Assembly: GCA_947568835.1 (NCBI GenBank)
Contig: OX387610.1
Coordinates: forward strand, 8,705,501-8,769,500
DNA length: 64,000 nt
Direction of reading: 5' to 3'
Source of the DNA: Protonemura montana
Taxonomy: Eukaryota > Arthropoda > Insecta > Plecoptera > Nemouridae
Shown: piece by piece, positions 30,297-42,587 of the stretch
How positions within the stretch are numbered: position 1 is the stretch's first letter
Layout: every line of letters begins with the position of its first letter
Translations under genes and position numbers: made by a program
The notes under the pieces: model-generated
What the model was told of the DNA's origin: nothing
Seen by the model: the letters and a program-made list of their open reading frames with translations, nothing else
Databases searched by the model: none

Positions 30297-30580
30297 GTGG
30301 TGTTTAACGACGCACTGTCTTGACCCGGTGCCGGCGCGTATCCTACTCCTGTCGAAGAGCACCAAGTGGACCAATAGCTTAACGTTCCTTCCGAAGGACG
30401 GTACAACTCGAACAGCAGGATTCCTCCACAAATCCATGCTGTCGAGAGTTTGATAAGCAAGGCGAATGAAGTTGCTGTTCTAACATTCATACCTCCAACC
30501 TCTCTCCCGAACAGAACTGGTCAAGTGTATGATGGACAACCATCCAATATCCAACCCAACGCAGTGTTGCTTAACTTCAA
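30297..30580 (-). mobile_element. 5S-derived SINE with internal deletion
   Basis: The 3' end (TTTAACGACGCACTGTCTTGA) runs directly into CCCGGTGCCGGCGCGTA, skipping about 100 bases present in other copies. The body and most of the 5S head (CCATCCAATA...GTGTTGCTTAACTTC) remain. Confidence 0.82.
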
Positions 30581-31455
30581 TTTATTTATTTTTGCTTATT
30601 TTTGCAGAGATAGTGAAAATACAAAACGGAAAGAATCTAAACAAAAAGGTAAACAGTGTCAAAGTACATAATAAATAACCTGAAACGAATGAATTCATTT
30701 TTTACCAATGTAATTTTTTTATTAATAAACATGGCCTCTCTTATAATTGTCTTTAAAATATACTTTCACAGTACATTTAGGGTAAATTTTAAAACACAGC
30801 TAACATATTTAAGTGTCGGCCGTTTTAACTGTACCTATGGCCCACCTAGCCTGTTACCCATGCAAGCATTAGAGATCAGTGCACGGCCTCGTGGTAGGTG
30901 CGAATGAAAGATCTGAATCCACATGGCGTTTCCTCCACGAGCTAGCCGTTGTTTAATTATGTTGTTACAGACATTTCACTCAAAACTCTGTCGGCCATTG
31001 CTGAAATGAGCGGCAGGTAATGCAAGTAATTGGTGTGATAAATATGTGTTATTTAGCGTGTTAATTGATTGTTTTCTTGGCGTTTGAATGTTAGGTGTCG
31101 CTTAATTACTGAGTTTATAAGTGTGATGGGTTAAATGGCTTGGATTTCAGAACAATGAAGACGTTAAGAACTGTGTTATTGGTGTGTTATTTGGCATGAT
31201 GTGTTCATCGTATTTCATTTAAAAGTTTTTTTTAGAGTTAAAAATGTCTGAAACAAACTATATTGGGGTATGGCAGAGAAACGAAATAAGGGTGGTACTT
31301 TTTTTTTTAATATCGGAAACCTTAATCTTTACACCATTCTAGCTAATAAATTGTTTACTTCACAGATCAAAGGTGTTTTTTTACACTTTTTTCCTATATT
31401 TTTAGCGAAATTGTGAAAGAAATTTGAATTACTATGTATGATAGTCTTATGAATT
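30581..31455. other. Unannotated AT-rich stretch
   Basis: Nothing supported. A GC-richer patch lies around 30820-30960. Confidence 0.4.
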
Positions 31456-31461
31456 GACATC

Positions 31462-31615
31462 CTCTGATGTTTTATTATTATCAACACTATAACTGTCTCA
31501 AAAATCGATGTCCAAATGGGCATTGACGGCCCAAACGGCCCAAACAGCCGTTTGGGCATCGATTTTTGTGACGGTTATAGTGATGATAATAATAAAATAC
31601 CTTGAGTTTGCATAC
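31462..31615. mobile_element. Foldback element, compact copy
   Basis: Long inverted repeat. The left arm TATTATTATCAACACTATAA, CTGTCTCAAAAATCGATG, TCCAAATGGG is mirrored by CCGTTTGGGCATCGATTTTT, GTGACGGTTATAGTGATGAT, AATAATAAAATACC. The short centre repeats GGCCCAAACGGCCCAAAC. It has the same outer sequence as 643-1115 and 57565-57712 but no tRNA-like interior. Confidence 0.75.
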
Positions 31616-31619
31616 CTAG

Positions 31620-32220
31620 CGCTAGCGTTTGCAATTTAAATAAGATTTCATCCTAATTCTCTTATGTTATTTATTTTCTTAAATGGAAATAAAATAAACT
31701 ATTAAGACTTAAGAATCGGGAGTACTTGCTTTTAATCTTTTTGTGTTGAATTGTGTAAAAAGTGCTAACAGAAAAATATTAATTCACCCGTAAATTGACA
31801 AAATTCCGCAATGCCAAATACCTCCACGTGTACCACTTGCCATGAATTCATCTGCACGTGACCGTAGATGCAATTTTAAAGTTAATCCAGCTTAACATTC
31901 TGTCAAATTCACAGCGAAAACCAGCGCACAGCACGTTGAAGAATGCAGCAGCAGCCAAACAAAAACAAAAAAATAACTATCATCGTTCTAGCATGTGCTA
32001 GTGAATTAAAGTTCCGTCACGAAATCACGCCGACCAACGTGTTATGCCGCCTGTGTAAGGTTAATTTATCACTAATTGAATTTAAATGGACGCGCACAGA
32101 GCGGCAGTATTCCTGCTTAATTAAAAGTCTGGCAACATCACGCCGAATACTGGTACGCAACGGCTGAAAACGATTTGGCTTTATGACCGATATTTTTTAT
32201 GAAAGTGATGCCGATGATGA
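31620..32220. other. Unannotated stretch
   Basis: Starts with a copy of the foldback-family flank (GCGTTTGCAATTTAAATAAG). One open frame at 31943-32167 has no recognisable motif. No gene is called. Confidence 0.35.
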
Positions 32221-32223
32221 TTA

Positions 32224-32577
32224 TTGTATTAAACGACGCACTGTTTTGACAACGGGCCCTGTGGCATTGGTCTAATGGCGTCGGTGAGTGCGTGGATGAT
32301 GATGAGGATGATGATGAATCAAACCTAGCCTAGAAGGGAGGAGTGGAAACCCAGTGACGGCGCGTAGCCTACTCCTATCGAAGAGCGTCAAGTGGGCAAA
32401 CGGCTTAACGTCCCTTCCGAAGGATGGTACAACGCGAACAGCAGGATTCCTCCACAAATTCATGCTGTAGAGAGATTGATAAGCAAGACGAGTGAAGTTG
32501 TTGTACTAACTTTCGTCCCTTTACCTCTCTCCCGAAAAGAACTGATCATGTGTATGATGGTCACCCATCCAATACCC
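32224..32577 (-). mobile_element. 5S-derived SINE, head partly truncated
   Basis: Shows the 3' end (TTAAACGACGCACTGTTTTGA), the GATGATGAGGATGATGATG section, the GCCTAGAAGGGAGGAG box and the CCTCTCTCCCGAAAAGAACTG box. It breaks off after CACCCATCCAATAC, so the outer part of the 5S head is missing. Confidence 0.85.
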
Positions 32578-32639
32578 ATATTGGCATTTTGGCAATTATC
32601 ACCATAGCGAAAAAGGCGTCCATGCCAAAACTTTGTTTG

Positions 32640-32970
32640 CCCAACAGGAAGACGATAGAACACCCAGTGCCGAAAAATAATCGAACATACTAGGATGCCA
32701 CATGTGAACTCGGTACCGGTACCGTGGGAGACCAGGTGCCGACATCACCTAGTCTAACAGGCAATCGCAAGTGAATTCGGTGCCGATAAGTAACGTATAG
32801 CCCAGTTGGGAGTCATAAGTGCACCTAATGTAGAAACTAAGCCTAGCCTAACAGTAAGCCGATAGATCACCAGGTGCTGGCATATCGTATAAACTAGTAG
32901 GGAGTCACAGGTTAATTCGGTGCCGATACGTTAACCAGCCTAGCAGGGAGATGAAGAAACACACGGTGCC
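32640..32970. repeat. Degenerate tandem repeat
   Basis: Diverged units contain AATTCGGTGCCGATA (32775 and 32920, weaker at 32712), CACCAGGTGC or ACCAGGTGCCG, and CTAGCCTAACAG-type strings. Unit length is irregular (about 70-140 bases). It directly follows a truncated SINE. Confidence 0.5.
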
Positions 32971-32974
32971 AACA

Positions 32975-35110
32975 CTTCGCTTTGCATATCAAGAAGGTAA
33001 GCTTGTTTTACAAGTATACGTCCCTGTCTCCCAAAAACAAAGACCAGATCCTTTATCAAGGTTTTGCCAGAACTTCGCTCTGGTGTTACGCAAACCCAAA
33101 AGTACGCACCATGTGTTCCTGTCAACAAGTTTAGTATAAGTAAGAGAGCTGATTTACAAATATAAAAAAAAAACAATAAAAAAATGATTATATAATATTT
33201 AATATTATATTTATATGATGATTTACAAATATGATTGCTATTGTCAGCCATGCCTTACACAAAGCGATATTGAAAACCTATCCCAAAATTAAACGATGAT
33301 GGAAATTTGAAATAGAGGCGAAAAAATAGAGATGATGGAAATAGAATATGGTAACCGAAGTCTAATAAACAGAGATTTTATAATCGGTTTAGTTGAGGAA
33401 ATATTCTGCAATTTTTGCTCGGAAAGCCAAATTAATTTAGTATTTCTATTGTTGATCATTTAAAAGTCACTTACTGAAGCGGTTTTTAGCTCGAGAAATA
33501 TTAATAAATACATTTTTCTATAACTCTCGCAGGTTACTTACTGTTATCTGCTATCAAATCCTTTCCCAAATTCCTTTGTCCCAGAAAAAACAACGATGAG
33601 ACAAACAATAGTTTTAAAACATGACGAATTTATATTTTTTTGCCCCAAAACAGACGAAGCATTTCTGGAATTTACGGCTGAAGTTACCGGAATTTGTCTA
33701 GTGGTTAACTGTAAAAAAAAAACATGTGCTATTTGGCATTCTTTCAGGAAATGAGTAAAAAAAAACCCGGGCTATGCTAGCGGAAACCGAAAATGTCTGC
33801 ATAAGGTGACCATCTGACACCCTTACCAGGTCTTCAACGTCTTGCAAATAATTTCGTTTCGTTTTCTCAGATCACGACTCACGAGGAGGCAAGACTAAAT
33901 TCATGTCCTCGTGCACGTTTGCTTTTTTTGTTCTGTTAGCAAAAAAAAGTAGCACAATTTCGGGCGACTTAGAAATTGTAGGTACCCGTAAATGCCAGTT
34001 AAAATTCAGTTTTTACGTTGTTTAGAACTGTTATTTGTTTACTAATAACTGCAAAACTGCATTAAGTGTTTATGTAAACTGCAAATAATGCTAATCACTG
34101 CATTTCAGTTGATTTGTTAGGCAAGTTTTAAGTGAAATAATTAGTTTTTCGGGTTTGAAATTGCGCTGAAAGTCCATAAGAACATAATATTTTATTCTGT
34201 TCCCACAAATTTTAGTGGCATTCCGAGAAAAAAAGCGGAATTTTTTTGCATTAACGAAAAACAAAATGCGTTTCTTCGAACGTTAGTTTGTTTCCATTAA
34301 TTGTCAAATTTAATTGGAGTGCCAGTGTATTATTATTAAAATTATGTTTTTCTATTGAAATTTGTCTAGTAATCATATCGTCTTACAGTTTCTTTTATGT
34401 TTCCATTCACCACAAATTGATTTTTGATGGACTTTCCATGATATTGACTTAAACAAAACATATATTTCAAAAAAAAAAAAAAAAAAAAAATGTCCCAGAA
34501 TGCAAGTTATAAATTACTAATCATCTTTGATCATGATTTGCATTGAGAATTACATAACGACAAAGGAAAACAATCTTCTTGGTAGGTCTCAATCAATTGC
34601 ACCAATCATTTTGTCCCTCGGTAATTACCTGTCGAATTAGCCCAATGCACGTAACATCTATTTTCTTGCAATGTAAAGTGAATATGGATGCAGTACAAAG
34701 ACGGTATGACAGAGCTTTTGATAATCAGGTACAAATGAGGTGGTTATAAAATGCAGAGAGTAAATTGAGACAGATCCGATCCTCATTTGAGGACTGAGCA
34801 GTAGTTTTTGGAACGTTTTCGAGGGCTAGAATATATTTATAAGTATGTAGCTTACAAGGTCATGGAAGAAACTGATATTCTTTTCTTAAATTGTTGAAAT
34901 ATATCTCAAATAATTGTTATTTTATCTTCACTTTATGACAGAGTCATCATTATTTCTGAAATATCAAGTTCATTACACCAACGGTTTTTTTAAACGCGTT
35001 ATTTTTTCAAGCTGCCGGGCTTGCCAACCACTGACCCAATTCTGCCAACTTTTGTTTCATTTCCAGTATACAAGTGTTTTCACATTTGTCATACTGATCA
35101 TTAACCAAAC
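32975..35110. other. Unannotated AT-rich stretch
   Basis: No supported gene. An uninterrupted run of about 20 A lies at 34470-34489; without a recognisable element upstream I do not call it a retroposon tail. Confidence 0.4.
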
Positions 35111-35115
35111 ATATC

Positions 35116-35258
35116 CTTAGGGGCAGTTTTATAAATCCTGTTAAAAAAGATAACAGCTCGTTAAGGACCCATCTCCATGGTTTCATCCAATCAGATACTT
35201 ATTTGCATCCCAAACTCTGGTTGCGTATCTAACTGGAAATTATAAAACTAACCCTAAA
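35116..35258. mobile_element. Miniature inverted-repeat element (about 145 bp)
   Basis: The left end AGGGGCAGTTTTATAAAT and the right end GAAATTATAAAACTAACCCT are near reverse complements. The interior has CATCTCCATGGTTTCATCCA, recurring in opposite orientation at 49055-49160 and partially at 28625 and 29235. No ORF. Confidence 0.6.
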
Positions 35259-35262
35259 TGAT

Positions 35263-38020
35263 TTAATTAACAAGCTTATAAAAAATTGCTAATGCAAACA
35301 ATATTACAACCTCAGAATATAGCAAATTACTTTTTTTTTTTTATCCAAGACTTACTTTCAAATTTATGAAAGGTACCCTATAGGTTATTTACCACTTTTT
35401 TCCCTGCTAATGCGATAGTGAATTAGGATGTTTTGTACCTTGAATAGAGGTCTCACTAGCGCTCGGCGAAGTGATAAAGTAATTTTATATAAGAGATAAT
35501 TTCGAGAGAGGTATTTTTCGTTGGGAGTAATTTGTGCGGTTGTTCGTGTCAGGTTGACAACTTAATATACCAAAACTCGTAATAAAGATATCTGGTGAAA
35601 ATGCAATGAAAAACGTTCACTTCAGTCCAGGGATGAACAAAATAAATTAATCTTGTAAACTGGTTGATTTTGCAGTTTTGATAGCACTCCCTGATAAATT
35701 ATTTTAGAGTGAAAACAACACTAAAAATGGTCTAAAATGCATTCTGGTAATGGAGGTTGTTGAAAAACTAGCATGGTACATTAGAATGTCCATTTGGATT
35801 CGATTATGTCTTTTTGTAAGGCTATGGGTTATCCAAGGAATAGCAGATACTATTTGGAGGAATAACATAGATCATACAAATTTCAAAAATATTTTGATAA
35901 GTTCCTAATAGGGTATCGCAGAGTATAAAGCAATTCAGAAATAGTTTAGCTATTTTTGTGTCAAAATAATCAATCAAATCCGTTGCCCATTGCCCTAATT
36001 GAAAGATTTATGAAAGATTAATGGAATTTTGTTTCACTATGAAAAGTTAATGGAACTGCAAATGGTAAGTATATGATAATCATAGTTCGCAAAAGAAAAT
36101 AACTATCACTGCAACACAACAAATTCACAAGAATCTAAAAACTAAACTGTTCTTAGACACAATGAATCACTCTACCACATCGCTCTCCATCAATCAATTC
36201 ACTATCCACGAATACGTCCACGCTTTAGTTTTTACTCGTGTGGTCACCCCTGGCAGACAGTGTTATAGCAGAACTAACCGTTCCACAAAGCAACGAGCAA
36301 CTTGATTATGTTATCATTGTTATAGATGACATGCCTGGGAAATCTGCTCCAAACGTAGTAGATGTGGTTAGCACAGTCGAATTTCTTGCGCCCTGCATAC
36401 CATAGAGAAATATCTCTCAGGGGGAAGACGACGTGGGACCAACGCAATGTAAGGCATCGTCTGTTTTTTACAATTTGTCAATAACAATAATATTTCATAT
36501 GCTGATTATTAAACCCATTTCTTGTAGTAGTAAAAAATTTCTCTGTTAGGTACAGTATTTTCCGGATTGGAAACGCCTACAAATATGGCCGACGCATGGT
36601 ATTCTTACCAAAACGGTCTTATGTGCGATTGTCCTTAAGTTTAATTGTTCTTTATGTATGAGATTTTGGACAAACTGAAGTTAAAAATTCTTCAGAGACA
36701 CAAAATAAACTTTAAACTGTGTTCTAAACTGGATAAAAATACCATAGAACTAGTTTACCAGTCGTGTTTAGCATCTCTCTATGAGATATCTATCTCTATC
36801 CGAGGTACGAAGAGCCAGAATAGGTGTTGGTATGAAGAAGTTAATAAAAAAAAACTTTGTGTCTAACTTGTAACTACATTCAATTCTTAATCTGTTATAC
36901 CACCGCGACGAATCCACGTTAGGTACGGACCTGCGTTGCATGGGCCCCTGGGTAACATAACATCACCATGTCTGCATTCTCTAACGTTGGGTATACTTTT
37001 AATTTCCTGCATTTCAAAGCAATGGAATTCCGGCTAGTCTCTAGTAAAACCGTGTTTTATAATTAATTATAGCTTGCAACTGCAAAGACATGTGTGATTA
37101 AAATTGAAAACGTTTTATGCGGGTGACAGTATTTTTGCACGAATGGTGCATTTACGGATATAACTGCAGTAAGAACTTCAATGCTAAGAAAATAAACTTT
37201 AAAATATATAGTTAAGTTACAATTTATAACTAATTCTGCATAAAAATAGTATTCAGGGTTTTATTAAATACAAATAAATCCTTTTTCGTGTAAACTTCGT
37301 GACTATTTCTGTATACAAATTATTTTCAAGAATTTACCATAATAAAAACCCAAGGTCTCCTGAATACATCCAGTAAAATTTAAAAAATATCTGCATTTTT
37401 TTTTTACAGACAAAACTATTTCAATTTGATATGCACGTTACATCAGAGAAGTTTCTATCGAATTCGATACGCCTAATTTTAACCTCATTACCATAACCGA
37501 TCAATTACGAAGCAACTCAGCAAGATCAAAATTTATCATCATCTAGTACAATATACTAAAAGCGATCCACTGGGGTAATCAAAAACTAATCAAACCATCA
37601 GACAGTTTATCCAAACAGACGAAACTACCTCTCTAGTCAAATTAGCTGCAAATGAGATGTCTTAATAGAACAGATAATTTCCTACCTATTTCAAAAGCGT
37701 AGTATCTGCACCACGATGGACCATTTTCAATCTCACCAACGCACGAACAAGAAATCTGTTCACGACCGTTTTACGAACTTGTCCGAGGTAGCCATAATCG
37801 TTTAAACAATGCCATTGTTTCCGCTATAATTTCAAGTATAGTTAATTAGCTTGGGATCAGTTTATTCTGACTAGGTCATAGTCGTAATTGAACTTGCATG
37901 GTTTTAAAAGATAGTCATAAGGAAAAGCGACTTTAATGTATTGTGATGTATAATTTTTAATTTAAACTTAAGTGTTTTTACCTACACTCCAAATACATAG
38001 AAATACAAATACAAATTATA
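35263..38020. other. Unannotated AT-rich stretch
   Basis: No supported gene or repeat across about 2.7 kb. Short GC-richer patches occur near 36330-36450 and 36900-36960. Confidence 0.4.
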
Positions 38021-38530
38021 GTTCTGTTCGGATGAGAGGTTGAAAGGAAGAAAGTTAGTGCAGCATTTTCATTCGTCTTCCTTATCAACCTCTCAAAAGC
38101 ATGGATTTTTGGAGAAATCATTTTGTTTAAGTTGTACTTTCCTTCGGTAGGTACTACATTACCGGTGGTTCCCTAAGTGCTATTTTACAAGAGTACATAG
38201 GCTAGGGTGCGGTGCCGGGTTACCCCACTTCTTTTCTAGGCTAGGTTAGGTTCATCACCATCCTCATAATTACTTACTCAATTACAGACACAAAATGTCA
38301 ATAGAACAATTAGGGTATCAAAGGAACGAAATATTTTCAATTCTCTCCATAATTTTAAGAATAGCATTGAAGATTAGTACAAGGTCCTAGACAATACAAT
38401 TCAGTCATTGCAATGTAAAAAACATTTCCGAGTTATTGTCAAACTGTTCCAATTGTAAAAAAAATATATCATTGCCACTGAGACCCTGTCAAAACAGTGC
38501 GTCGTTAAACACAACAAACCAATTAATAAA
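38021..38530 (+). mobile_element. 5S-derived SINE, headless and interrupted
   Basis: Starts at TTCTGTTCGGATGAGAGGTT and continues through CCGGGTTACCCC and TAGGCTAGGTTAGGTTCATC to about 38285. The 3' end (CCTGTCAAAACAGTGCGTCG) appears only at 38487 after about 180 unrelated bases. The 5S head is missing. It was either split by an insertion or locally rearranged. Confidence 0.75.
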
Positions 38531-39250
38531 ATTTATAACATACAGTCTATGAATAAATTATAAAGAGTTTAGGTGCATATCAATAAAAATTGCAGAGAGA
38601 ATTTAAGGTCAAAATCAGTCTACCTAAAAATCTATAAAATCTGAGAAAATTTAAAACTTTTACGACAGTAATTCCAATGTTCTTTCGTTAGATTTTAGTG
38701 GGTACCGTCCAATTAGTGGCGAGTAATCGAAGTGATTTTACACTTCTAGACAATGCACAGTTGGCACGTACCAAGCATTGCCCTCGACGGCACCCCCGAC
38801 CAACCAACTACCGCACAACGGCGATACGAATTCTGAATTCCAACGACTCGTATGAATTCACGACCAATAAAATCACACGTCCAAGCTGCCAGATTGGCAA
38901 ATTATTCAAATTTCCCGATCTAGTTATTAAATAAACCCAACCATGCCATCCCTTAAGTATGATTATTTCCCTCCCTTTCCATTCGCCACCGCCCTTACCC
39001 TTTTTACCCCTACATTTCCCAACGCGACGAAAATGTAATGCCTATTGCTGTACTGCCATTTCCTCTACTGACCATTCCTGTACATATCCTATTCCTCTAC
39101 TTTCACACGCTCATTTATTTTCTGAATTTCTCTTTACTGCCAGTTCCTGTACCTTTTCCTGTACTGCTTGTAAATTTTCACGCCCATTTATTACCTGAAT
39201 AATCTGAAAAGGCTTTCCTGAAAAAAAAAATACTGTACTGCCTATTTATA
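38531..39250. other. Unannotated stretch with pyrimidine-rich repeats
   Basis: 38950-39200 is C+T-rich and repeats CCTGTAC/CCTCTACTG and CTTTACTGCC-like words irregularly. No gene is called. Confidence 0.35.
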
Positions 39251-39252
39251 CA

Positions 39253-39601
39253 TTTACTACCAATTCCATATACTCAAAATCTAAATATATTTCCTAAGTC
39301 ATTTCCATGAAGCACATTTTCGGACGACTGACCTTTATAGCTCAAAAAAAATAAAAATAAAGACATTTTTAGTGCCACGGTAATCGGTGAATGAAATATG
39401 ACCACAATTTCGCCATTTACTACCAATTCCTGTACTCAAAATCTGAATACATTTCCTAAATGATTTCCATAAACCACATTTTCAGCTAAAAGTATCGCAA
39501 CAAGAGCAAAACGACTAACAATTTTAGCTCAAAAAATTAAAATAAATACAATTCTAGTGCCGCGGCGATTGTTGAATACAGTATAACCACAATTTCGCCA
39601 G
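39253..39601. repeat. Tandem duplication of a segment of about 165-185 bp
   Basis: TTTACTACCAATTCC begins both units (39253 and 39416). Both continue through TACTCAAAATCT, ATTTCCATRAASCACATTTTC, TAGCTCAAAAAA, TAGTGCCRCGG and end in ACCACAATTTCGCCA. The second unit is longer by a small insertion. Confidence 0.75.
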
Positions 39602-40359
39602 TACGAACCAAAGCAGTGCACCACCACACAATAGAGAAATGCCATTAACATTTCTCCTGAAACCTCACCTCCACACCCCTGCAAAACGTGGTCTAACATA
39701 AAGCCAGTCGTCGCTAGTTACTCTCTAATCCCTGCACTTACTTCCTATGCAAATGTTAACTACGCAAAGCTCGTTCTCTCGGTTCAGCCACCAGCATTCA
39801 TTATTATATTAGCAAAGTTAACTGGTGCCTGGTTTACTTCAGTAGACAATAAAGGCGAGATTGTCAGTGTTGTACCGTGAACTAGACGACCTTAATGACA
39901 TTGTGATCTCTTATTGTAATTAGCTTTCTTATGTCAGATGAGAGAGGCTTCTTGCTGTTTTCATGGGTGTATAAACAAAATATGTTCATATAAATTGGTT
40001 GATTTTGTCTATAGAATTAACGTGGTGGTGTGTTTTAGGGTGTAAAATGGCTTAGAGGATTTAGATGGTGGTGTTTAGTTAGTGTTATGTTCTAATTGCG
40101 AGATGTTGATTAGGTTTTGCGGGAAGAGCAACCAATTAAGAGTGGCTCCATTATTTAAGTGGCAGTTTTAAATTATTTTAGCATGGAAATAAATTCATTG
40201 TACGGTGTACGTTACTCGAATTTATATTTTTGATTAATTTTGTCGTATTTACCTACATTGGTTCCGAACGAAAAGACAAAACGTGGATTATTTGCCTTGA
40301 TTGAACTTGAATTAAGGGATTTTAGTAAATTTCATGATATGTTATTTTTATGCATACAA
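39602..40359. other. Unannotated stretch
   Basis: Nothing supported. Confidence 0.4.
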
Positions 40360-40740
40360 ATTTCCCGAAGTTCCGCAACACTGCGCTGGGTCAGAAATTG
40401 GATGGGTGACCATCATACACATGACCAGTTCTGTTCGGGAGAGAGGTTGGAGAGGTACTTTAGGATCAACTTTACTCGCCTTGCTTATCAACCTCTAGGC
40501 TGCACACATTTTTGGAGGAATACTTTTGTCAAATGGTTCTGTCCTTCGGAAGAGACATTAAGCCGGTGGTCTCTTTGGCGCTCTTCAACAGAAGTAGCAT
40601 ACGTGCTGGCGTCGGGTTTCCGCTCTTACTTCTAGGCTAGGATTAGGTCCTAATATTCACCCACTCATTCACCTATGCCAGTACACCTGTGCCACATGCC
40701 CGTTGTAAAACAGTGCGTCGTTAAACACCACAAATCATCA
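40360..40740 (+). mobile_element. 5S-derived SINE, near full length
   Basis: 5S-like head (CCGCAACACTGCGCTGGGTC, TTGGATGGGTGACCATCATA), TTGCTTATCAACCTCT, CTGTCCTTCGGAAGAGAC and GGGTTTCCGCTCTTACTTCT boxes. The 3' end is GTAAAACAGTGCGTCGTTAA. An open frame of 131 codons runs through it by chance. Confidence 0.88.
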
Positions 40741-42345
40741 CTCAAAAGATCTCCATCTGGCACAAACTCAGTCTCTAGCGTCATCAGATATGTAGGTATT
40801 CTTCATTTTGAAAACTAGACGGTTTTTTTTAATTTAATTTCACTTTTGACATAGCAAAAACATCAAAACCTAGTTGATAAAAATAGGAAAAAATCCTGAT
40901 GGTATGAAAAATTATTGTACGACGAAGACAAATTAATTTCTTATAGATTTTTACAAGCCATCTCCAAGAATACAATATAATTAGCAGGATCGACTACAGT
41001 GACACCTGTTCCTTTCATCTTTTCATCTAATTCCATTCCGAAAGTCAAAACACAATGATTCCAATTATTAACACGTCCAGACCAATCAAATAGCGCTAAG
41101 AAAAGAAGAGAAAAACACCTCCAATTACCTGAACTCAACACGACAACATACCTGTCTCGATATCTCTATCAGTCCCACGGGGCACCTGGAACAAAAAAAA
41201 ATCATGAACATTAAAAAAAAAAAACGTATCATCATTCAAAATAAATCTATTGTTGGGTGTATTGAATGCATTTACATTCTAATATTATGTGTGGGACTGG
41301 CTTCTGAATCGGATTTTGATACCTGGCTGTTTATGTATTCGTTTGTACTGGAATTGATAGGCGGGTGAACGTAAAATGGAGCCCAATGCTAAGCAAGCTG
41401 ACGAAGAAAAAGAACAAAAGTTAGACCAGAACAAAGCTGTATACAAATTTCAGTAAATTTATCAGTTTTTTTTAAATCAATTTTGTAATCTTGAAAACTT
41501 AAAACCTGAAAATGAACTTCGAGCGTTATTTTTGGAATTAATCTTCGCACGAACACGTCCATAAAACACCACAATATTACAATTTCATCAACAAAACATC
41601 AAACTTGCGACAAGTTTGTCAATAGGGTTAAGTTTTTGATTCATTGTTGAAGACAAAATATTTCAAAAAATATCCAGTAGATTTCTCATAGAACCGTAAG
41701 TTTAATTCACGCTGCATTACAAACTTGGTCACCATTACGTTCCACATTAGTTACTTCAGATACCATATCATATCAAGGATCTTTCAGAAGAATTTAAAAT
41801 GACATGTGTAAAAATAATTGAAACATTTTTAAACAAGACAAGCTTCCTATGCAACTACTTTTAATTCTCAACCAGATTCAAATTACCAAGCACACCAAAG
41901 TAACCTTCGTTCCAATAGATATCCTTCCCAGACCCGTCCACCAAACCCATTGTGATTCGCATCGCCTTTTTCATCTACGGCACACAGAGCGCAGGTCCTC
42001 AGTTCGACCCCCTGTGTCGCCAGACCATTGTTAGCCAGCGACGGCCAGCAGCCGAAGCTCCAGAACCCAGCCATTGTACCGGCCATGATGGAATTCCCAT
42101 CAAGCCAGCTCGCCTAATTTACTGTCAGACATTGACTCTAATACTAAACGAATTCTCGGTAGTCGTTTGCTGTAGTTCTCATCCATGATAAGTTTAATCG
42201 TGAGGGAAGTGGTTTAAATTCAAATTTCTGCACATTTCGGAATCTCAGGATATCTTTGATCAACTTTGACTGATAAGGACCAAAGGGTTCTTGTAGGGCA
42301 GTTTCTATTTATCACCGAAACGTTGTTTAGCAAATAAATTTCGTT
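40741..42345. other. Unannotated stretch with a GC-rich, open patch
   Basis: 41905-42125 is GC-rich and open on both strands; a + frame there reads VIRIAFFIYGTQSAGPQFD. It could be an exon, but I see no convincing splice sites and recognise no family. The rest is AT-rich. Confidence 0.3.
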
Positions 42346-42349
42346 ACTT

Positions 42350-42580
42350 CTAGCAGATTAATCGCAATTTGAGACTGGTTAACGCTTAACTAATTTGTGT
42401 TAATGCTTATCAACCAACGATTGATAAACATGTATCGATATTTTGAATCGATACTATTAAATTATAGAAGTTTGGAAAAAAGGACAGCTGCAAGCGCCAT
42501 CGGTGGAACCTTTCGCTATCACGTGTTGCCGGCTCGTTTGCTCAGCAGAAAGTTTAACATTCTAATTATTACTCGAACAA
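42350..42580 (-). repeat. Dispersed repeat family (about 250 bp), copy
   Basis: Shares TTAATGCTTATCAACCAACG, TATCGATATTTTGAATCGAT, AGCTGCAAGCGCCATCGG and CACGTGTTGCCGGCTCGTTT with the copies at 15800, 49840 and 61900. It ends a few bases before a SINE. Confidence 0.7.
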
Positions 42581-42587
42581 TTAGCTA

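Noticed and set aside
34470..34490. Poly(A) tail of a retroposed gene
   Set aside because: No retroposon or processed-gene sequence could be recognised upstream; likely simple sequence.
40240..40635. 131-codon plus-strand ORF
   Set aside because: Most of it is the 5S-derived SINE; non-coding.
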